From: an uncultured Bacteroidia bacterium | Lineage (GTDB): Bacteria; Bacteroidota; Bacteroidia; Bacteroidales; Prolixibacteraceae | Assembly (NCBI GenBank): GCA_903902325.1 | Contig: CAIUUO010000063.1 | Span: 1 to 46,008 of the forward strand | Reading direction: 5' to 3' | DNA length: 46,008 nucleotides | Shown: positions 26,334-34,252 of the stretch, in pieces | Numbering within the stretch: the first letter of the stretch is position 1 | Layout: each line of letters starts with the position of its first letter | Made by a program: the position numbers and the translations under genes | Notes under the pieces: generated by a model | The model's database searches: none | What the model saw: the letters and a program-made list of their open reading frames with translations, nothing else | What the model was told of the DNA's origin: nothing

Positions 26334-28568
26334 ATGAAAATTCTACTGGTGGTATTAATTTGCTGCTCCATGGAAGCATTTTCACAGCAAAATAGCGGGT
26401 TGCCGCTTTATGAGAGGTCAAAGGCAGCAGTTTACGGTGACTGGCTTGTTGATCCAATTCAGGCTATAGCGCAATTGTATTCGTCGGGAGATGGTCAGTT
26501 GATATTCTCAAATGGATTGGTAAGCAGATCCTTCACTACCCAGCCAAATGGCGCAACCGTCTCGCTCGATATGATTGCGAAGGATGTATCGCTGCTGAGA
26601 TCCGTACGCCCTGAAGCAGAGCTGACCATCGATGGACTAACTATCCCGGTAGGCGGTCTCACTGGCCAGCCAATTCACAATTACCTTCTTCCGGAATGGA
26701 TTGGACAGATGAAACCTGATCCTGCCTCCTTTCAGTTGAAGGATTACCGCATCGAATCAATTAAGGAGCGATTTCCATGGAAAAAAAGGGCCGAATGGAT
26801 GCCGAAAGATCTTCCATGGCCTGCCCCGGGTAAAGAATTGATTTTCACCTATAAGTTAGAGGAGAATGCAGTTAAGCTCATTCTTCAGAAACAGGAAAAA
26901 TTGAAGGGAACCATGAATCCTGATCTCCTGAAGGGGATTGAAGTTTCTATCCATTACGAATTGTACGACAACATGCCTCTTTTTTGCAAGTGGCTGACGG
27001 TCGAAAATAGTTCCGGCCGATCCTTTCGCCTGGATCGTTTCAAGAGCGAAATCCTTGCCGCGACAGAGCCGGAGAGTGAGGTTGACGGTCTTAAGAAATG
27101 GTCCAATCCCAACATGACAATCCTTACTGATTATAGTTTTGGTGGTACAACGGAGGATCAGGTGCTGGAAACCAGTGCTAAATGGTGCAAGGATTCACTT
27201 TATCTTACACAGGTCAATTACGAACGGACCACACCCTGCCTTCTCGAGGTTTCACCTAAAATTGGGCCGGCGCAAGAGATTTTGCCTGGCACGACATTCT
27301 GTACTTACCGAACCTGGGAGTTGCTGCATGATGGAAGTGACAGGGAGCGCAAAGGCCTTGAAGAGCGGCGTGCCATGCGTGCCCTGGCTCCCTGGGTTAT
27401 CGAAAATCCGATCTTGATGCATGTCAGGAAAGCCGACGATGAAGCCGTCAGGAAAGCCATTGACCAATGTGCGGAAGTTGGGTTCGAGCTGGTAATAATG
27501 ACTTTTGGCAGTGGTTTCGATCTGGAAGACCAAAGTGATGCAAATATCAGACGGATGAAGAAGCTTGCAGATTATGCTCATTCAAAGGGAATTGCTCTTG
27601 GCGGATATTCCCTTCTTGCCAGCAGAAGTATTAACAAGAAGGAGGATGTTTTGCTTCCTGAAGGGCAAAAACCGCGCTTTGGCAATTCTCCCTGCCTCGA
27701 TAGCGAATGGGGGATCAGCTATTTTGAGAAGTTGTATAATTTTTATGAAAAAACGGGACTTGACGTTCTGGAACATGACGGTAATTATCCCGGTGACCTA
27801 TGTATTTCAACAGTTCACCCGGGTCACAAGGGGGTGGATGATTCGCAATGGACACAACACAAAAGGATTTCCGATTTTTACAATTGGTGCAGGGGGAAAG
27901 GCATCTACCTGAATGTTCCCGATAATTATTACCTGAATGGCAGCAATAAATGCGGCATGGGGTACCGCGAAAGTAACTGGTCGCTTCCTCGCGAACAGCA
28001 GGAAATCATCGAGCGCCAGAATATTTATGACGGTACCTGGCGAAAAACACCTTCTATGGGATGGATGTTCGTTCCGCTGGTGGAATACCAGGGCGGAGGC
28101 AAGGCTGCTACCATTGAGCCGCTGAAAGAACATCTGCCTCATTATGGACAGCGATTGGCCAACCTTTTCGGAGCCGGTGTTCAGGCTTGCTACCGTGGGC
28201 CCCAACTGTATGATGCTCCCGAAACAAAAGAACTTGTCAAACGATGGGTCAGTTTTTACAAACAGCACCGCCGAATTCTGGATGGAGACATTCTTCATAT
28301 CAGACGACCTGACGGAAGAGACTATGACGGTATTCTGCACGCAGATCCCCGGGGTGTCGAGAAGGGACTGCTGATGATATACAATCCGTTGAATGTGACT
28401 ATCCAGCGAAGAATCAGGGTAAATCTTTATTACACCGGGATCAGGGAGAGTGCGACATTGGTCAGTTCAAAAGGTGAGATCAGGGTTCTTCCTGTTGATG
28501 CGAGTAGTCAGATATGGATTGAATTTAGTATTCCGGCGAAGGGACAAGAGTGGTTTGTATTCAAATAA
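26334..28568 (+). CDS. Putative clan GH-D-like glycoside hydrolase
   Basis: 744 residues with a signal peptide (about 1-18, ending FSQQ). The first 340 residues look like a beta-sandwich domain; from about 370 comes a TIM barrel (VRKADDEAVRKAIDQCAEVG, then the strands around IMTFGSG and GGYSLLA). The candidate nucleophile Asp lies in GLDVLEHDGNYPGD, a position like the KxD strand of GH27/GH36 enzymes. The C-terminal beta domain has the LLMIYNPLN turn common after such barrels. I am confident that it is a secreted carbohydrate-active enzyme, not of its family or substrate. It follows the GH95 gene and may act on the same glycan. Confidence 0.55.
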   Translation: MKILLVVLICCSMEAFSQQNSGLPLYERSKAAVYGDWLVDPIQAIAQLYSSGDGQLIFSNGLVSRSFTTQPNGATVSLDMIAKDVSLLRSVRPEAELTIDGLTIPVGGLTGQPIHNYLLPEWIGQMKPDPASFQLKDYRIESIKERFPWKKRAEWMPKDLPWPAPGKELIFTYKLEENAVKLILQKQEKLKGTMNPDLLKGIEVSIHYELYDNMPLFCKWLTVENSSGRSFRLDRFKSEILAATEPESEVDGLKKWSNPNMTILTDYSFGGTTEDQVLETSAKWCKDSLYLTQVNYERTTPCLLEVSPKIGPAQEILPGTTFCTYRTWELLHDGSDRERKGLEERRAMRALAPWVIENPILMHVRKADDEAVRKAIDQCAEVGFELVIMTFGSGFDLEDQSDANIRRMKKLADYAHSKGIALGGYSLLASRSINKKEDVLLPEGQKPRFGNSPCLDSEWGISYFEKLYNFYEKTGLDVLEHDGNYPGDLCISTVHPGHKGVDDSQWTQHKRISDFYNWCRGKGIYLNVPDNYYLNGSNKCGMGYRESNWSLPREQQEIIERQNIYDGTWRKTPSMGWMFVPLVEYQGGGKAATIEPLKEHLPHYGQRLANLFGAGVQACYRGPQLYDAPETKELVKRWVSFYKQHRRILDGDILHIRRPDGRDYDGILHADPRGVEKGLLMIYNPLNVTIQRRIRVNLYYTGIRESATLVSSKGEIRVLPVDASSQIWIEFSIPAKGQEWFVFK

Positions 28569-28772
28569 AAAGGATCATTGAACAGTTTTGTCCGTTTACG
28601 GACTCTCTATTTCCTCCTAATTGCGTTGCAATCATTTTTTTTGAAAAGGCTATTGTCTTTCCGGGAAAAAAATCTTTTCTTTGCATCGCGAAAATCGAAG
28701 CAGTTTGTTACGCGATAAATGATCGGTTTTCCAAGGTTTTCAACTCTTTTAGAGACAAAAAGAGTTTCAAAT

Positions 28773-28844
28773 GGTCTGTTCATCTAAGGGTTAGGATTCA
28801 AGATTTTCATTCTTGCCATAGGGGTTCGAATCCCCTACAGACTA
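28773..28844 (+). tRNA. tRNA-Glu (anticodon TTC), copy 1
   Basis: 72-nt cloverleaf: acceptor ggtctgt / acagact, D arm near ctaagggttag, anticodon stem caaga/tcttg with loop ttttcat (anticodon TTC), T arm taggggttcgaatcccct, discriminator A. CCA is not encoded. G1-U72 is a wobble pair, as in some Glu tRNAs. The spacer before it (28569-28772) holds a hairpin (aactctttt / aaaagagtt) but nothing else I can identify. Confidence 0.95.
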
Positions 28845-28878
28845 CTTTCACAATAAAAAACCGAAATTTTTGGTAAAA

Positions 28879-28909
28879 TTGTGTCTTAACAAAAAAAATA
28901 TTAATTTTA
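28879..28909 (+). promoter_or_regulatory. Weak candidate promoter for tRNA-Glu copy 2
   Basis: TTGTG near 28879 and TAATTTTAC near 28901 are spaced about as a -33 and -7 pair, but the -7 box deviates from TAnnTTTG. It would serve the second tRNA gene and rpsT. Confidence 0.25.
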
Positions 28910-28935
28910 CGACCCCAAACAGGGAAGTTTCAGAT

Positions 28936-29007
28936 GGTCTGTTCATCTAAGGGTTAGGATTCAAGATTTTCATTCTTGCCATAGGGGTTCGAATCCCCTA
29001 CAGACTA
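28936..29007 (+). tRNA. tRNA-Glu (anticodon TTC), copy 2
   Basis: Identical in all 72 nt to copy 1 at 28773-28844, 91 bases further on. The preceding bases are also nearly the same (gtttcagat here, gtttcaaat before copy 1), so the duplicated unit is slightly longer than the tRNA. The rpsT gene starts 32 bases after it, so the two are likely cotranscribed. Confidence 0.95.
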
Positions 29008-29039
29008 CGATAATTATTTAAAAAAGAAATTCTTATACA

Positions 29040-29291
29040 ATGGCAAACCATAAGTCGTCGATCAAAAGAGCAAAACAGAGTGAAGTTCACCGTATTCACA
29101 ACAAGTATTATTCTAAAACAACCCGTAATGCCGTTCGCGAATTGCGTTCGACTACAGAAAAAGAAAAGGCTGCAGAGCTTCTTCCCAAAGTTGTGGGTAT
29201 GTTGGATAAATTGGCTAAAACCAATGTGATCCACAAAAACAAGGCGTCAAACCTGAAATCAAGTCTGACACTTCACGTCAACGCACTTTAA
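29040..29291 (+). CDS. rpsT: 30S ribosomal protein S20
   Basis: 83 residues, the normal size. The start [15 protein letters not shown] and the helix-rich basic body with [16 protein letters not shown] and [19 protein letters not shown] match S20, a primary 16S rRNA-binding protein of the small subunit body. It follows tRNA-Glu copy 2 at 32 bases and is ended by the terminator at 29316-29343. The order tRNA-Glu then rpsT is what I expect in Bacteroidota. Confidence 0.97.
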   Translation: MANHKSSIKRAKQSEVHRIHNKYYSKTTRNAVRELRSTTEKEKAAELLPKVVGMLDKLAKTNVIHKNKASNLKSSLTLHVNAL

Positions 29292-29315
29292 TTAGTTCAA
29301 GCAATATTTTTTAGG

Positions 29316-29343
29316 AAGGTGCCCAAATTGGGTGCCTTTTTTT
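29316..29343 (+). terminator. Rho-independent terminator after rpsT
   Basis: Nine-bp stem aaggtgccc (29316-29324) / gggtgcctt (29330-29338) with two wobble pairs, loop aaatt, then a run of T to 29343. Confidence 0.8.
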
Positions 29344-29383
29344 GTGCCATATTTTCGTTTTTCTCCCCGTTTTGTTGTAACTT

Positions 29384-29390
29384 GAGGAGG
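29384..29390 (+). promoter_or_regulatory. Shine-Dalgarno sequence for radC
   Basis: GAGGAGG ends five bases before the ATG at 29396. Such a clear ribosome binding site is not seen at other starts in this window and selects 29396 over the in-frame ATG at 29432. Confidence 0.55.
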
Positions 29391-29395
29391 ATGGC

Positions 29396-30127
29396 ATGTC
29401 CGGTCAAACCTCCCCCGGGCTATCCCGAATCATGAACAATTATGGCAAACCTGGCATCAAGGCCTGGGCTGTCGAGGACAGGCCCAGGGAAAAATTAATC
29501 AACAGGGGAATCTCATCCCTTACTGACGGTGAGTTGATAGCTATTCTGATTTCAAGCGGCAACAGCAATGAATCTGCTGTCGAATTGTCGAGGCGTATCA
29601 TGGATTCCATTCACAATAACCTGCATGAACTTGGAAAGCTGAATTGCGATGAGCTGAAGCGGTTCAGAGGAATCGGTAATGCCAAGGCCGTAACACTTAT
29701 TGCTGCCATGGAACTCGGCAGACGAAGAAATCAGACCGAGGCGCTGGACAACTGGCAAGTCAAGGGAAGCAGGGATGCCGCAAACTACATTCGTCCTGAA
29801 ATAGGTGATCTTCCCCATGAGGAGTTCTGGGTACTCTTTCTGAATCGCCAGAACAAGGTGATAGACAAGCAAAAGCTTAGTCAGGGCGGGATTACCGGTA
29901 CCGTGATAGATGTACGCCTTGTCTTGAAATCTGCCCTTGAAAAGCATGCCACCTCATTGATATTCTGCCACAATCATCCATCAGGGAACCTGGATCCGAG
30001 CGATGCCGACAAGAAAATTACCCGGCAACTTAAAGAGGCAGCTGCACTCATGGAGATTCCTGTGATCGATCATCTGATTATCACACAATCCGGTTACTTC
30101 AGTTTTGCGGATGAAGGAATGTTGTGA
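29396..30127 (+). CDS. radC: RadC-family JAB/MPN-domain protein
   Basis: 243 residues. An N-terminal helix-hairpin-helix-like segment (about 50-110, FRGIGNAKAVTLIAAMELGRR) precedes the JAMM metalloprotease-like domain with the zinc motif HNHPSGNLDPSDAD (near residues 192-205) and its preceding active-site Glu in PHEEFWVLFLN. The family is named for DNA repair, but its biochemical activity is unsettled. The ATG at 29396 follows GAGGAGG; a second ATG at 29432 starts MNNYGKPGIKAW, where the conserved part begins. The gene stands alone between the rpsT terminator and an inverted repeat. Confidence 0.93.
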   Translation: MSGQTSPGLSRIMNNYGKPGIKAWAVEDRPREKLINRGISSLTDGELIAILISSGNSNESAVELSRRIMDSIHNNLHELGKLNCDELKRFRGIGNAKAVTLIAAMELGRRRNQTEALDNWQVKGSRDAANYIRPEIGDLPHEEFWVLFLNRQNKVIDKQKLSQGGITGTVIDVRLVLKSALEKHATSLIFCHNHPSGNLDPSDADKKITRQLKEAAALMEIPVIDHLIITQSGYFSFADEGML

Positions 30128-30186
30128 AGTTTCAGAATTTGTTCCATAATGAACACAACTGGCACTTCTGAAATTCCAAATGTGTT

Positions 30187-30261
30187 GCGCAAGGAACACA
30201 AAGAACGCAAAGCAGATTAAGAATCAATTCTTTTCCTTTGCGATCTTTGCGTGCTTTGCGC
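30187..30261. repeat. Inverted repeat of the gcaaag family
   Basis: Arms 30187-30212 and 30236-30261 are 26 nt with about five mismatches and a 23-nt loop; each arm is three related blocks (gcgcaagg, aacacaaag, aacgcaaag). The same building block appears at 2672-2762. It lies between radC and the L,D-transpeptidase-fold gene. Confidence 0.8.
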
Positions 30262-30350
30262 GACCTATATAATGTTGCCAGATGCACAGTCGTTGTCGTT
30301 CGTTCCATTCTTTTTTAGGTCGTGGCTGAATTTATACATACCTTCGCCAC

Positions 30351-31031
30351 ATGAAGAAGCTATTATTTTATCTGATATTGTTTTTACTCCCCGTGGTCAA
30401 TCAGGCACGCGGGGGAGGAGCGAATGCTGATAAATTTAATATCAATGAAATTTTCTCAGCGATTAATCTGACTGAAACCGGTTTGACCAGAGAAATATTT
30501 GATCTTGCCATCAAAGGTTGGGAGAAACTGAGTTTGAGCGGAAAATTGCTAAATCGTGATATCGTAACCATCGCCGACTATTCCCAGTCGAGCAATAAGA
30601 AGCGATTGTATGTGATTGACCTGAAGAACAGGAAACTTCTTTTCAATACCTATGTCGCCCATGGAAGAAACACAGGGGATGAATTTGCCCGTTCTTTTTC
30701 CAACAAGGAAGGATCCTTGAAGAGCAGCCTTGGTTTTTATGTAACTGAAAATCCAGTCATGGGATCTCATACCGGTTTTTCACTCATGATCAATGGCGTT
30801 GAGAAAGGCATAAACGACAATGCCGAGAAAAGGGCGATTATTGTGCATGCTGCTGATTATGCAACTGAAGGATTCATCCATAAGTACGGAAGGCTTGGAA
30901 GAAGCCTGGGGTGTCCTGCATTGCCACCCGAACTGAATAAATTGATCATCGATGCAATCAAGGGAGGCACCTGCCTGTTCCTTTACAATCCGGACAAAAA
31001 TTATTTGAGTTCTTCATCCATGCTTAAATAG
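30351..31031 (+). CDS. Murein L,D-transpeptidase catalytic domain family protein
   Basis: 226 residues with a signal peptide (about 1-20, MKKLLFYLILFLLPVVNQARG), so exported. The domain has KRLYVIDLKNRKLLFNTYVAHGRN, a GSHTGFSLMINGVEKG stretch and the active-site segment IIVHAADYATE followed by GRSLGCPALPP (Cys near residue 188), the H...S-x-GC layout of YkuD-like enzymes in a divergent form. It is probably a periplasmic peptidoglycan crosslink or trim enzyme; substrate unknown. upp starts 50 bases after it. The reading start at 30351 lies only a few bases after a TACCTTCG sequence that resembles a -7 box, which would leave almost no leader. Confidence 0.85.
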   Translation: MKKLLFYLILFLLPVVNQARGGGANADKFNINEIFSAINLTETGLTREIFDLAIKGWEKLSLSGKLLNRDIVTIADYSQSSNKKRLYVIDLKNRKLLFNTYVAHGRNTGDEFARSFSNKEGSLKSSLGFYVTENPVMGSHTGFSLMINGVEKGINDNAEKRAIIVHAADYATEGFIHKYGRLGRSLGCPALPPELNKLIIDAIKGGTCLFLYNPDKNYLSSSSMLK

Positions 31032-31081
31032 TTCCTGTTTTACCTGAAGGATATTTTTTTTATTTTTACCAAAAATCTCTG

Positions 31082-31765
31082 ATGGTACACATACTTGGTG
31101 ATTGCAATTCCCTCTTCAATCAATACCTTTCCGAAATACGCGACGAGGTAATTCAAAAAGATCCACTCCGTTTCAGGAAGAATCTTGAACGTGTGGGAGA
31201 AATCTTCGCATACGAGATCAGCAAAGAGCTATCTTACAAGGACATCGATGTGACTACTTCATTGGGTGTTGCAAAAATGAGGGTGTTGGAACAGCAGCCC
31301 GTTCTTGCCACGATCCTGAGAGCGGGATTACCGCTGCACCAGGGATTGCTGAATTGCTTTGATCAGGCTGAGAACTGTTTCATATCTGCCTACAGAAAAT
31401 ATGATCCAAACGGAAATTTTCACATTGACTTTCAATACATTGCCTCACCACTGCTTGACAATAAAGTAGTCATTCTTTGTGATCCCATGCTGGCTACCGG
31501 TTCATCCATGGAGGTTGGTTACCACGCTTTGCTGGAAAAAGGTGAACCAAAACACATCCATCTTGTTTCGCTGATCGCCAGCCGACAAGGTCTTGACTAC
31601 ATCCTTGATAAATTACCTGCCGATATGGTAACCATTTGGGTTGGAGCAATTGATGCTGAAATGACCCCAAATTCTTACATCGTTCCTGGTTTGGGAGATG
31701 CCGGAGATCTTGCATTCGGTGCAAAAATCGACTCAAAGGAAGTCGTTCCGCACGCTCATTTTTAA
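31082..31765 (+). CDS. upp: Uracil phosphoribosyltransferase
   Basis: 227 residues. It makes UMP from uracil and PRPP. The PRPP-binding loop is VVILCDPMLATGSSMEVG (about residues 131-148), and the uracil-site segment is TIWVGAIDAEMTPNSYIVPGLGDAGDLAFG near the C-terminus; both are diagnostic. Length is slightly above the 210 of E. coli Upp owing to an N-terminal extension. A uracil permease gene lies at 7704-8993. The gene follows the L,D-transpeptidase-fold gene; TATTTTTAC at 31061-31069 could be a -7 box, but I did not find a good -33 partner. Confidence 0.95.
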   Translation: MVHILGDCNSLFNQYLSEIRDEVIQKDPLRFRKNLERVGEIFAYEISKELSYKDIDVTTSLGVAKMRVLEQQPVLATILRAGLPLHQGLLNCFDQAENCFISAYRKYDPNGNFHIDFQYIASPLLDNKVVILCDPMLATGSSMEVGYHALLEKGEPKHIHLVSLIASRQGLDYILDKLPADMVTIWVGAIDAEMTPNSYIVPGLGDAGDLAFGAKIDSKEVVPHAHF

Positions 31766-31845
31766 GCTATTAGCTGATAGCATTTAGCTATTATCAATTA
31801 GCCTTTGTTGCAGGTTACAGGTTGCACGTTACATGATTTGAAAAA
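31764..31845. repeat. Short degenerate tagctatta/ggttac repeats after upp
   Basis: Repeated agctatta-like words (near 31764 and 31785) are followed by gcaggttacaggttgcacg, itself two half-units. Similar tagctattagttattag words occur at 377-400 and 31893-31904. The role is unknown and there is no stem strong enough for a terminator. Confidence 0.5.
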
Positions 31846-31858
31846 TCCAGATTGAAGC

Positions 31859-31892
31859 GTTCTTTCCTTTTTCCCTTATCCTTTATCCTTTT
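31859..31892 (-). repeat. ctttatcc-type repeat encoding the FolK C-terminus
   Basis: The plus strand holds cccttatcctttatcctttt, preceded by attgaagcgttct. On the minus strand it encodes the last residues of FolK (KKDKG) and the TAA stop at 31876-31878. The attgaagcgttc lead is shared with the copy at 38788-38819. Confidence 0.7.
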
Positions 31893-32373
31893 TAGCTATT
31901 AGTTTTACAAGAGAGCCGTCGGGGCAATTGGCCAACATTTCCATCACTGTAATACCCGTAACAGGATCCTTTAAATCGGGTGCAATTTCTGTCAATGGCA
32001 TGAGAACAAACCTTCGGACCGCTATTTTAGGATGCGGTACAATTAAATCAGGTGTATTGATAACCATTAAATCATAGTAAAGTATATCAATATCAATGGT
32101 TCGGGCCTCATATCCTTCTGATTTTCTGACACGTCCAAGCTTATTTTCAATCTCCTGCGAAAGCAACAGAATTTTGGCTGGTGAAAGTGGCGTTTCTATT
32201 TTAATTACCTGATTTATAAATGGTTCTGATTTAAATCCCCATGATTCGCTTTCGTACAGTCCGGATATTGCCATTTTTTGTCCGATATGGCTGGTTACCA
32301 AATCAATGGCGGTGGATATCATTTCAGTTCTATTTCCCTTATTTCCACCTAAAATGAGATAAACTAACGGCAT
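31876..32373 (-). CDS. folK: 2-amino-4-hydroxy-6-hydroxymethyldihydropteridine diphosphokinase
   Basis: 165 residues. HPPK transfers pyrophosphate from ATP to the pterin precursor of folate. The start PLVYLILGGNKGNR is the usual first strand, ESESWGFKSEPFINQV follows, and EARTIDIDILYYD (about residues 90-102) is the family signature with the two metal-binding Asp. PHPKIAVRRFVLMPL closes the domain. The last five residues (KKDKG) and the stop are written by a ctttatcc-type repeat and so may differ in relatives. It is cytosolic. It is divergent from sppA with a 92-base spacer. Confidence 0.95.
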   Translation of the reverse strand: MPLVYLILGGNKGNRTEMISTAIDLVTSHIGQKMAISGLYESESWGFKSEPFINQVIKIETPLSPAKILLLSQEIENKLGRVRKSEGYEARTIDIDILYYDLMVINTPDLIVPHPKIAVRRFVLMPLTEIAPDLKDPVTGITVMEMLANCPDGSLVKLIAKKDKG

Positions 32374-32465
32374 AGTATGTATCTTTATGTATCTTTGTAA
32401 CGTTCCGTCTCAGATAATGACTACTTATCAGGGTAAGATCGATAAAAGTATTAAAATAAGTATAT

Positions 32466-34247
32466 ATGAAATTTTTTTGGAAAGCATTTTTTGCCTCGCT
32501 TGCTGCCATTTTGGTAGCGACGATTATTTTCATTTTTATGTTGGCAGGTCTTGTCACTTCCCTTGCCAGTATGGGAGAGCAGACAATAACCGTCAAGGAT
32601 CATTCTTTATTGATCTTAAAGCTGGATAACAGAATTGTTGAAAGGAAATCAAACAATCCTTTTGAAGATATTGAGTTTCCCGGGATGGAGAAATCTTCCA
32701 CAACCGGATTAAACCAGATTTTTCATGTTATTCATCAGGCCAAAACGGATGATAAAATCAGGGGGATTTATCTTGAGCTTTCTGAAATTAGTGCTGGATA
32801 CGCTACAACGGAAGAAATCAGAGATGCTTTGATTGACTTTAAAACGAGTGGCAAGTTTGTTTATGCCTATTCGGATGCCATTTCACAAAAAGCCTATTTT
32901 CTGGCTTCCGTAGCCGACAGTTTGATGCTTAATCCGGTAGGGATGTTCGATTTCAGGGGATTGAGTGCAGAACATACATTTTTTAAGAAGGCACTGGATA
33001 AGTTCGGAATTGAGATGCAGATTGTACGCGGCAAGGATAACAAATTTAAGTCTGCAGTCGAACAATACATGTATGAAAAGATGAGTCCCGCTAACAAGGA
33101 ACAAACCACGCTTTATCTCGCCACTATCTGGAACCATCTTTTGAAAGGCATCTCTGAATCACGAAAGATTTCTGTGGATCAGTTAAACGAATATGCCAAT
33201 TCTGTGATGACATTCCGGACAGCAGAAACAGCACAGAAGAGTCATTTCTTCGACAACCTGAAATACCGCGATCAGGTGCTGAATGATCTAAGGTCGCTGG
33301 CAGGATTAAAAGTAAATGAAGAAATACCGATTGTCACTGTTTCGGAATACGATAAAATACCTTCCGAAACCAAGGCCAAAGCGCTTATCAAAGACAAAAT
33401 TGCTGTAGTTTATGCAGAAGGTGAGATTGACACCGGATCAGGAAACAGTTCACACGATATTAATTCAAAGGATGTTTCACAGGGAATCCGCGAAGCGCGT
33501 ATTGACACTACCGTGAAAGCCATTGTATTGAGGGTAAATTCACCTGGAGGCTCGGCATTTGGATCCGAAGTCATCTGGAGGGAAGTTAAACTGGCACAGG
33601 CAGTAAAACCGGTTGTGGTTTCGATGGGTGATTATGCCGCTTCGGGCGGATATTATATCTCATCGCCCGCCGCAGTGATCCTTGCCAATGCTACTACCAT
33701 CACCGGTTCAATCGGCGTATTTGGAACCATCCCCAATTTTGGAGAATTGCTCAACAACAAAATTGGTATCACTTTTGACAAGGTGATGACCAACGATCAT
33801 GCTGATATGCCCTCCGTTACCCGGAAAATGACTCCCTTTGAGGCCAATCTGATGCAAAGCTATGTGGAGAGTACATATGGTATATTTCTGTCGCATGTAG
33901 CTGAAGGCCGCAAGATGACTACTGCAATGGTCGATTCTATCGGCCAGGGACGAGTATGGAGCGGTGTCAACGCAAAAAGCAATCATTTGATTGATGATTT
34001 CGGTGGCATGAAGGAAGCGCTTAAAATTGCTGCGCAAAAAGCAGGTATTTCAGAGTACCGCATCCGGGAATTACCAAAACAGAAAGATCCATTTTCCGAG
34101 CTGCTGAAAAATTTCTCTGTCAGATTACAAAATAAAATGATGGAGTCGGTAATGGGAACAAACTACGAATACTGGAAGAATCTCTCCAGGGAAGCCAATT
34201 CCAAAGGAATCTATACACGAATGCCCTATAATCTCGAAATCAATTAA
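32466..34247 (+). CDS. sppA: Signal peptide peptidase SppA, 67K type
   Basis: 593 residues, the long two-domain form. One N-terminal membrane helix (about 5-35) anchors it. Each half has a crotonase-like fold: the first holds the catalytic Lys in GKDNKFKSAVEQY (near residue 190), the second the nucleophile Ser in YAASGGYYIS (near 395), the Ser-Lys pair known for this protease. VLRVNSPGGSAFGSE supports the fold. It degrades signal peptides left in the membrane. The stop is five bases before lpxK, so sppA-lpxK-punA form an operon. Confidence 0.95.
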   Translation: MKFFWKAFFASLAAILVATIIFIFMLAGLVTSLASMGEQTITVKDHSLLILKLDNRIVERKSNNPFEDIEFPGMEKSSTTGLNQIFHVIHQAKTDDKIRGIYLELSEISAGYATTEEIRDALIDFKTSGKFVYAYSDAISQKAYFLASVADSLMLNPVGMFDFRGLSAEHTFFKKALDKFGIEMQIVRGKDNKFKSAVEQYMYEKMSPANKEQTTLYLATIWNHLLKGISESRKISVDQLNEYANSVMTFRTAETAQKSHFFDNLKYRDQVLNDLRSLAGLKVNEEIPIVTVSEYDKIPSETKAKALIKDKIAVVYAEGEIDTGSGNSSHDINSKDVSQGIREARIDTTVKAIVLRVNSPGGSAFGSEVIWREVKLAQAVKPVVVSMGDYAASGGYYISSPAAVILANATTITGSIGVFGTIPNFGELLNNKIGITFDKVMTNDHADMPSVTRKMTPFEANLMQSYVESTYGIFLSHVAEGRKMTTAMVDSIGQGRVWSGVNAKSNHLIDDFGGMKEALKIAAQKAGISEYRIRELPKQKDPFSELLKNFSVRLQNKMMESVMGTNYEYWKNLSREANSKGIYTRMPYNLEIN

Positions 34248-34252
34248 CTATT

